A DNA stretch of 5,381 nt from UBA8437 sp003445035. Its GTDB lineage: Bacteria > Planctomycetota > Planctomycetia > Planctomycetales > Planctomycetaceae. The stretch covers positions 1-5,381 of the forward strand of contig CALCHI010000078.1 in NCBI GenBank assembly GCA_937901285.1. Direction: 5' to 3'. This document shows positions 1 through 5,381 of this stretch, piece after piece (position 1 is the first letter of the stretch; each line of letters starts with the position of its first letter). Under the pieces are notes generated by a model. That model was not told the origin of the DNA and did no database searches. It worked only from the letters and a program-made list of their open reading frames with translations. A program made the position numbers and the translations under genes.

Positions 1-25
1 CAATTCACTCACCGACAGACATCCC

Positions 26-30
26 GAGGA
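26..30 (+). promoter_or_regulatory. Shine-Dalgarno site of the DUF3500 gene
   Basis: GAGGA lies eight bases before the ATG at 39, a normal spacing. It supports this start, which also gives the protein its complete signal peptide. No promoter can be judged because only 38 bases precede the gene. Confidence 0.7.
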
Positions 31-38
31 ATTTCAAG

Positions 39-1067
39 ATGCCCATCCGCAGATTTGCCGCAGCCACGCTGGCCCTGCTTGTTGTCGGATCCCTGCTGCT
101 GGCCCGGACAAACAACCAGGTGCGGTCGGCCGCGGCGATGACCACCGCCTGCCAGGCCTTCCTGAAGACGCTCGACGAGAAGCAGGCCAAGCAGTGCCGG
201 TTCGCTTTCGGCGACAAGGAACGGCTCAACTGGCACTTCATCCCCCGTCCGCGGAAGGGGCTGCCGGTGAAGGACCTCGAGGGAGCTCCGCTGCGAGCGG
301 CACTGGGCCTGCTGCGGAGCGGGTTGTCCGGAGCCGGTTACGACCAGACTCTGAATGTGATGAGTCTCGAGGAAGTGCTCTATCTGCTGGAGGGCGGCGA
401 CCGCGAGACGCGTCGTGACCGCCGGGACCCCCGCAAGTACTACATCAGCATTTTTGGCAAGCCGGCGGCGACGGGCAGCTGGGGTTGGCGTTTCGAGGGT
501 CACCACATCTCGTTGAACTACACCTTCGTGGACGGCAAGTTGGCATCGACCACGCCCGAGTTCTTCGGGGCCAATCCGGGGACGATCAACGCCGGACCGG
601 GTCGCCAGATCCGGGTCCTGGGTCCCGAGGAAGATCTCGCCCGCTCGATCCTCACCGGGTGCACTCCGGCCCAGGAGAAGATCGCCTGGCGGTCGAAGAA
701 AGCTCCCGATGATCTGCGTGGCGGCGGCGTCGCTCAGCCGGAAACCACCGCGCCGGTCGGGTTGCCGGTTTCGAAGATGGGGGCCGCACAGAAAAAACTG
801 ATGCAGACACTGCTGACCGAGTACCTCAAGAACATGCCCGCCGATGTCGAGAAGCTGCGACGCGCCGAGATCAACAAGGCGGGGATCGAGAACATTTACT
901 TTGCCTGGTGGGGGAGTCAGAAGCGGGACGAGCGGCACTACTACCGTGTTCAGGGACCGACTTTTCTGGTCGAGTACAACAACACGCAGAACAGTGCCAA
1001 CCACGTCCACTCGATCTGGCGGAACCTCGCCGGAGACTTCAACATTCCGGTGGCCGAGGGGAAGTGA
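39..1067 (+). CDS. Exported DUF3500-family protein of unknown function
   Basis: This gene encodes a 342-residue protein whose overall pattern matches the DUF3500 family; I recognise the family by sequence style and no function is established for it. Residues 1 to about 33 form a signal peptide: basic start (R4, R5), hydrophobic stretch around residues 7-22, and a plausible signal peptidase I site after A31-A33. The mature part holds features I associate with the family: W148-G-W-R-F-E-G-H-H156, a segment ending in F176-G-A-N-P-G181, and near the C terminus N321-H-V-H-S-I-W327 followed by G332-D-F. The repeated His, Trp and Asp residues could form a binding or catalytic site, but this is inference. 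The start is supported by a GAGGA motif at 26-30, eight bases upstream of the ATG. It is the first gene of a co-directional trio with the aminotransferase and MATE genes. The protein probably acts in the periplasm or outside the cell. Family assignment is fairly sure; function is unknown. Confidence 0.88.
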   Translation: MPIRRFAAATLALLVVGSLLLARTNNQVRSAAAMTTACQAFLKTLDEKQAKQCRFAFGDKERLNWHFIPRPRKGLPVKDLEGAPLRAALGLLRSGLSGAGYDQTLNVMSLEEVLYLLEGGDRETRRDRRDPRKYYISIFGKPAATGSWGWRFEGHHISLNYTFVDGKLASTTPEFFGANPGTINAGPGRQIRVLGPEEDLARSILTGCTPAQEKIAWRSKKAPDDLRGGGVAQPETTAPVGLPVSKMGAAQKKLMQTLLTEYLKNMPADVEKLRRAEINKAGIENIYFAWWGSQKRDERHYYRVQGPTFLVEYNNTQNSANHVHSIWRNLAGDFNIPVAEGK

Positions 1068-1106
1068 TCTTCCGGCGCGTCCGCACGGAAAGTCAGAAAC
1101 GGGAAC

Positions 1107-1111
1107 AGGAG
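1107..1111 (+). promoter_or_regulatory. Shine-Dalgarno site of the aminotransferase gene
   Basis: AGGAG ends seven bases before the ATG at 1119. It fixes the start of the aminotransferase within the 51-bp gap after the DUF3500 gene. I see no terminator hairpin or convincing promoter in that gap (1068-1118), consistent with co-transcription. Confidence 0.7.
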
Positions 1112-1118
1112 CGGTTCG

Positions 1119-2495
1119 ATGAGCCAGGCGGTGTCGCAGCAGATCGAGAGTCGGTTTCGTGAGTCCTTCGGGAATTCGGCGGCGTTGTACGAGCGGGCCG
1201 TCGGCCTGTTTCCCAGCGGTGTCACTCATGACAGCCGTTACCTGAAGCCGTTTCCGATCTACGTCGATCACGCCGCAGGGTCTCGCAAGACCGATCGTGA
1301 CGGCAACGAGTTGATCGACTACTGGATGGGGCACGGGGCGTTGCTGCTGGGGCATTCCCATCCGGCCGTCGTTGAGGCCGTCCGAGGCCAGATTGGTCGG
1401 TCGACTCATCCCGGCGCCTGCCATGAACTCGAACTGGAGTGGGGCGAGCGGGTTCAGCGGATGGTGCCTTCGGCCGAGCGGATCCGGTTCACCAACAGCG
1501 GGACCGAAGCGACGTTGATGGCGGTGCGAGTGGCTCGGATCGTCACCGGACGGACCAAGGTGCTGAAGTTCGCCGGGCATTTCCACGGCTGGCACGATCA
1601 ACTGATACCGGCCGCTTCACCGCCTCACGATGACGACTCGGGCTACGGCTTGCCGGGAATCACCGAAGGGGTCTTCGGCGATCTGATTATCGTTCCTCCC
1701 AATGATCTCGAGGCCGCGGCCGCGGCGATCCAGGAACACCAGCCGGCATGTGTGATCCACGAGGGCAACGGCAGTCGCTGGGGAGTGGTGCCGGTCCGTG
1801 CCGAGTTCCTGCAGGGATTGCGACAGGTCACGGCCGAGTCCGATACGATCCTGATCCTCGACGAGGTGATCACCGGGTTCCGGGTTCACCAGGGGGGCTT
1901 CCAGTCGTTCTGCGATATCGTCCCGGACATGACCACGATGGCCAAGGTGCTGGCCGGCGGCCTGCCGGGCGGTTGCCTGGCGGGACGAGCGGATTTGCTC
2001 GACGCGCTGGCGTTCGGCAACTCGCTGGGGAAAAAGATGAAGCACCCCGGCACGTTCAACGCCAACCCGTTGTCGGCTGCCGCGGGTTGTGCGGCCCTGG
2101 ACGTGGTGGCCACCGGTGAGCCATCGCGAGTGGCCAATCAGCAGGCGGCGAAATTGCGACAGGGACTCAACGGGTTGTTTGCAGAGAAAGCGGTGCCGTG
2201 GGTGGCCTACGGGGACTTCTCGGCGATCAAGCTCATCCCGGGCTATGACGGTCCCGCTCCCGACGGTGACGACTGGGTTCCCTACGGGGGGGATTATCGG
2301 CGTCTGGACGTGAAGTTCGATGACGCACTCGGCCACGCTTTCCGGTGTGCCTTGTTGCTGGGTGGTGTCGACTGGATGGGCTGGGCCGGATCGACCTCCT
2401 CGGCCCACTCCGACGAGGACATCGAAGCGACCCTGGCGGGATTCGCCGTTGCGATTGACCTGTTGGCCGCTGACGGCCTGATTCCGCAAGCATGA
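1119..2495 (+). CDS. Class III PLP-dependent aminotransferase, HemL-like
   Basis: This 458-residue enzyme belongs to the class III (fold type I) PLP aminotransferases, in the group related to glutamate-1-semialdehyde 2,1-aminomutase (COG0001). Visible landmarks in order: an N-terminal L30-F-P-S-G-V35 motif typical of HemL-like proteins; N126-S-G-T-E-A131, which binds the cofactor phosphate; H154-F-H-G-W-H159, the aromatic segment that stacks on the PLP ring; D248-E-V-I-T-G-F-R255, whose Asp contacts the pyridine nitrogen; K276 in M-A-K-V-L-A-G-G, the predicted Schiff-base lysine; and H309-P-G-T-F-N-A-N-P317. All catalytic residues are present, so the enzyme should be active in the cytoplasm. 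It is somewhat longer than typical HemL (about 430 residues), and the region after residue 160 (PPHDDDSGYGLPGIT) and the segment after K276 (LPGGCLAG rather than LPVGAYGG) differ from true HemL. I therefore do not call it hemL; the substrate is unknown. Its stop overlaps the start of the MATE gene. Confidence 0.92.
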   Translation: MSQAVSQQIESRFRESFGNSAALYERAVGLFPSGVTHDSRYLKPFPIYVDHAAGSRKTDRDGNELIDYWMGHGALLLGHSHPAVVEAVRGQIGRSTHPGACHELELEWGERVQRMVPSAERIRFTNSGTEATLMAVRVARIVTGRTKVLKFAGHFHGWHDQLIPAASPPHDDDSGYGLPGITEGVFGDLIIVPPNDLEAAAAAIQEHQPACVIHEGNGSRWGVVPVRAEFLQGLRQVTAESDTILILDEVITGFRVHQGGFQSFCDIVPDMTTMAKVLAGGLPGGCLAGRADLLDALAFGNSLGKKMKHPGTFNANPLSAAAGCAALDVVATGEPSRVANQQAAKLRQGLNGLFAEKAVPWVAYGDFSAIKLIPGYDGPAPDGDDWVPYGGDYRRLDVKFDDALGHAFRCALLLGGVDWMGWAGSTSSAHSDEDIEATLAGFAVAIDLLAADGLIPQA

Positions 2496-3907
2496 CCGAC
2501 GCGGCGGATCGGGGGGCTGAGGTCTCGGAGAATCCGCTGCTGTCGGGGCCGTTGCGACGGACCGTGCTGCTGCTGGCCTGGCCGGTGCTGTGCGAGCAGG
2601 TGCTGGGGTTCCTGGTCGGGCTCTACGACACCTGGCTGAGCGGGCGAATTGAGGGAATCAGCGAAGTGGCAACCAGCGCGGTGGGGCTGGCTGCCTACGT
2701 GGGCTGGCTGGCCTCGATGCTCTTCGGATTGGTCGCCACGGGCACCACGGCTTTGGTGGCCCGCCACCGGGGGGCCGGTGAGGTGGTCGAGGCCAACCGC
2801 ATCATGAACCGGTCCCTGGCCCTGGCTGGGGTCGCCGGGGGAGTGGTCTACGCGTTGATTTACACGATGTCGCCGTGGATGGCGAGAATGCTGGAGATGG
2901 TCGGCGAGGATGGTCGGATCGTGGTGCATTACCTCAGGGTGGATGGGGTGGGCCACGTGGCCACCGGTGTCACGTTGGCCGCTGCCGCGGCCCTGAGGGG
3001 CAGCGGCAATATGCGGACTCCGATGGTCGTTCTCGGGCTGGTCAGCCTGCTCAACGTGATTGTCTCGACCGTACTGGTCTTCGGCGTCGGGGCCGGAGAG
3101 TCGTGGGGGGTTGCGGCGTGGGGGATCGACGGAATCGTGGCCGGGACCCTCGTGGCGAGGTTCAGCGGGGGGGTGCTGATCGTGGTCGTGCTGATTCGGG
3201 GGACCACCGGTCTGAAACTCGAGCTGAGCCAACTTCGAGTGGGCGGAAAATCGGCGCGACGGATCCTGAGGATCGGTGGGCCGGCCGCCGTGGACGGAGC
3301 CATCACGTGGGCCGGCCAGTTCCTGTTTCTGATGATCATCGCGAGGCTGGACGATGCCGGCCGGGGCAGTGCGGTGTTCGCGGCGCACATCGTGGGGGTG
3401 CGGATCGAGGGGATCACCTACCTGCCGGCGGTGGCCTGGGGGGCCGCCGCGGCGACGCTGATTGGACAGTCACTGGGAGCCGGGCAGACCGGGCGGGCGG
3501 TCGCAGCCGGACACGAAACCGCTCGGCAATGCGGGCTGCTGGCGGTGGGGATCGGCCTGGTCTTCCTGCTGACGGCTCCCCTGCTGTTTGGACTGATGCA
3601 CACCTCCGAAGACGTGGTGCGAGTTGGCACGCTGCCGTTTCGGGTCAACGCGATGTTCCAACTCCCGCTGGCCCTGTCGATCGTTTACACCGCGGCACTA
3701 CGAGGGGCCGGGGATACGAAATTTCCCCTGGTGGCTCACGTTGCAGGCATCTTCGGGGTCAGGCTGCCACTGGCCTGGTGGGCAGGGATGGAGATGGGAG
3801 GCGGGTTACTGTGGGCGTGGATCGCGATGAGCGGGGACGTGACGGTACGAACGGTCTTGTTGATGTGGCGGTACCGGCGAGGGGCCTGGGTGCAGACGGA
3901 GGTGTAG
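2492..3907 (+). CDS. MATE-family efflux transporter
   Basis: This 471-residue polytopic inner-membrane protein is a MATE (multidrug and toxic compound extrusion) exporter, a family that moves organic cations, drugs or metabolites outward using a Na+ or H+ gradient. The length fits the family's usual 12 helices in two six-helix lobes. The first helix has the family pattern L-L-L-A29-W-P31 through D46-T-W-L-S-G51. The internal repeat is visible as two matching motifs: L168-R-G-S-G-N-M-R-T-P177 in the N lobe and L403-R-G-A-G-D-T-K410 in the C lobe, each followed by a hydrophobic helix. The ATG lies inside the aminotransferase stop (ATGA, four-base overlap) and has no clear Shine-Dalgarno of its own, so translation is probably coupled to the upstream gene. 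The coding strand is notably G-rich, from Gly, Val and Trp codons. The substrate cannot be read from sequence; the coupling suggests it may relate to the aminotransferase product. Confidence 0.93.
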   Translation: MTDAADRGAEVSENPLLSGPLRRTVLLLAWPVLCEQVLGFLVGLYDTWLSGRIEGISEVATSAVGLAAYVGWLASMLFGLVATGTTALVARHRGAGEVVEANRIMNRSLALAGVAGGVVYALIYTMSPWMARMLEMVGEDGRIVVHYLRVDGVGHVATGVTLAAAAALRGSGNMRTPMVVLGLVSLLNVIVSTVLVFGVGAGESWGVAAWGIDGIVAGTLVARFSGGVLIVVVLIRGTTGLKLELSQLRVGGKSARRILRIGGPAAVDGAITWAGQFLFLMIIARLDDAGRGSAVFAAHIVGVRIEGITYLPAVAWGAAAATLIGQSLGAGQTGRAVAAGHETARQCGLLAVGIGLVFLLTAPLLFGLMHTSEDVVRVGTLPFRVNAMFQLPLALSIVYTAALRGAGDTKFPLVAHVAGIFGVRLPLAWWAGMEMGGGLLWAWIAMSGDVTVRTVLLMWRYRRGAWVQTEV

Positions 3908-3915
3908 GTGGTGTC

Positions 3916-3943
3916 TTGACGCTGGCGGTGACGCAGGGATAAT
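3916..3943 (+). promoter_or_regulatory. Sigma70-like promoter for the SRP RNA/dnaX unit
   Basis: TTGACG at 3916-3921 and GATAAT at 3938-3943 are separated by 16 bp; each box matches the housekeeping consensus at five of six positions. Transcription would start near 3950, about 30 bases before the SRP RNA stem. The -35 box begins only nine bases after the MATE stop, so the SRP RNA and dnaX form a unit separate from the upstream genes. Position and quality are persuasive, but the sigma preference of this organism is inferred. Confidence 0.6.
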
Positions 3944-3963
3944 CGGGCAAGACGGATGTCCGA

Positions 3964-3980
3964 CTCGGGCGGCCCACGGC

Positions 3981-3990
<10 letters not shown>
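3964..3990 (+). promoter_or_regulatory. Leader hairpin overlapping the SRP RNA 5' end
   Basis: CTCGGGC at 3964-3970 is the exact reverse complement of GCCCGAG at 3984-3990, leaving a 13-base loop. The 3' arm coincides with bases that form the outer end of the SRP terminal stem (3981-3990 with 4090-4099), so the two pairings exclude each other. It may be part of the precursor leader and mark a processing site, or be a chance GC-rich pairing. Confidence 0.35.
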
Positions 3991-4099
<109 letters not shown>

Positions 4100-4171
4100 T
4101 CTGTTCGGCCCGTCCTTGTTCACAGCCACCACCAGATCCCTCCGCTCCCGCAGCAGGATGCACCGGGCCGC
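4100..4171 (+). other. Untranslated spacer between SRP RNA and dnaX
   Basis: These 72 bases carry no recognisable gene, no T-tract terminator and no convincing promoter. CGGCCCG at 4106-4112 and CGGGCCG at 4164-4170 are exact reverse complements that would bring the RNA into a stem ending one base before the dnaX ATG. The weak AGGA at 4155-4158 would lie in the 51-base loop. The spacer therefore may be a 5' leader shared with the SRP RNA precursor. Function of the stem is unproven. Confidence 0.4.

Positions 4172-5381
<1,210 letters not shown>

Noticed and set aside
39..110. Twin-arginine (Tat) signal in the DUF3500 protein
   Set aside because: Arg4-Arg5 is followed by Phe but the rest of the Tat consensus is missing; an ordinary Sec signal peptide explains the segment.
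9..1601. A 530-codon open frame on the minus strand
   Set aside because: It lies opposite the DUF3500 and aminotransferase genes, has low-complexity Arg/Pro/Gly/His-rich content and no recognisable domain. Long antisense frames are expected opposite GC-rich genes with strong third-position bias.
2031..2036. AAA AAG tandem in the aminotransferase as a slippery site
   Set aside because: The base before AAA is G, so the heptamer is incomplete, and the protein reads through normally into the conserved HPGTFN motif.
3089..3173. Clustered G runs in the MATE gene as possible G-quadruplexes
   Set aside because: Runs at 3089-3092, 3105-3110, 3120-3124 and 3167-3173 fall on Gly, Val and Trp codons, with long or uneven loops. 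They are explained by a GC-rich membrane-protein gene.
2294..3388. A 364-codon open frame on the minus strand
   Set aside because: It is a shadow of the MATE and aminotransferase genes, rich in His, Pro and Arg with no membrane or domain pattern.

Overview
The window is GC-rich (roughly 60-65% by eye), densely coded and reads entirely on the + strand. The combination of a secreted DUF3500-type protein, a HemL-like class III aminotransferase, a MATE exporter, and an SRP RNA gene directly upstream of dnaX suggests a free-living Gram-negative bacterium. Gene style and the DUF3500 protein point most to Planctomycetota. This assignment is inference; no phylogenetic marker was compared.

Layout. 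Positions 39-1067 encode an exported DUF3500 protein. After a 51-bp gap, 1119-2495 encodes a PLP-dependent class III aminotransferase of the glutamate-1-semialdehyde aminomutase type. Its stop overlaps the start of a MATE-family transporter at 2492-3907 (ATGA overlap). These three look like one co-directional unit, and the last two are almost certainly translationally coupled. Their joint role is unknown; a PLP enzyme coupled to a multidrug/metabolite exporter would fit modification and export of an amino compound, but that is speculation.

A second transcription unit begins just after the MATE stop. A good sigma70-like promoter (TTGACG, 16 bp, GATAAT) precedes a small bacterial signal recognition particle RNA at about 3981-4099. 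This RNA is recognisable from its conserved helix 8 and a nearly perfect 21-bp terminal stem. It is followed by dnaX (4172 to the window end), the tau/gamma subunit of the DNA polymerase III clamp loader. The dnaX reading frame is open to the right edge and therefore incomplete. It ends in a perfect GCTCCT hexamer repeat coding for an Ala-Pro linker, and the window stops inside that repeat.

Most of the content is ordinary. The points most worth a second look are the uniform Ala-Pro microsatellite in dnaX, the unusual tip of the SRP RNA with a competing leader hairpin, and the uncharacterised DUF3500/aminotransferase/MATE cluster. I found no CRISPR array, mobile element, tRNA or evident novel defence system.
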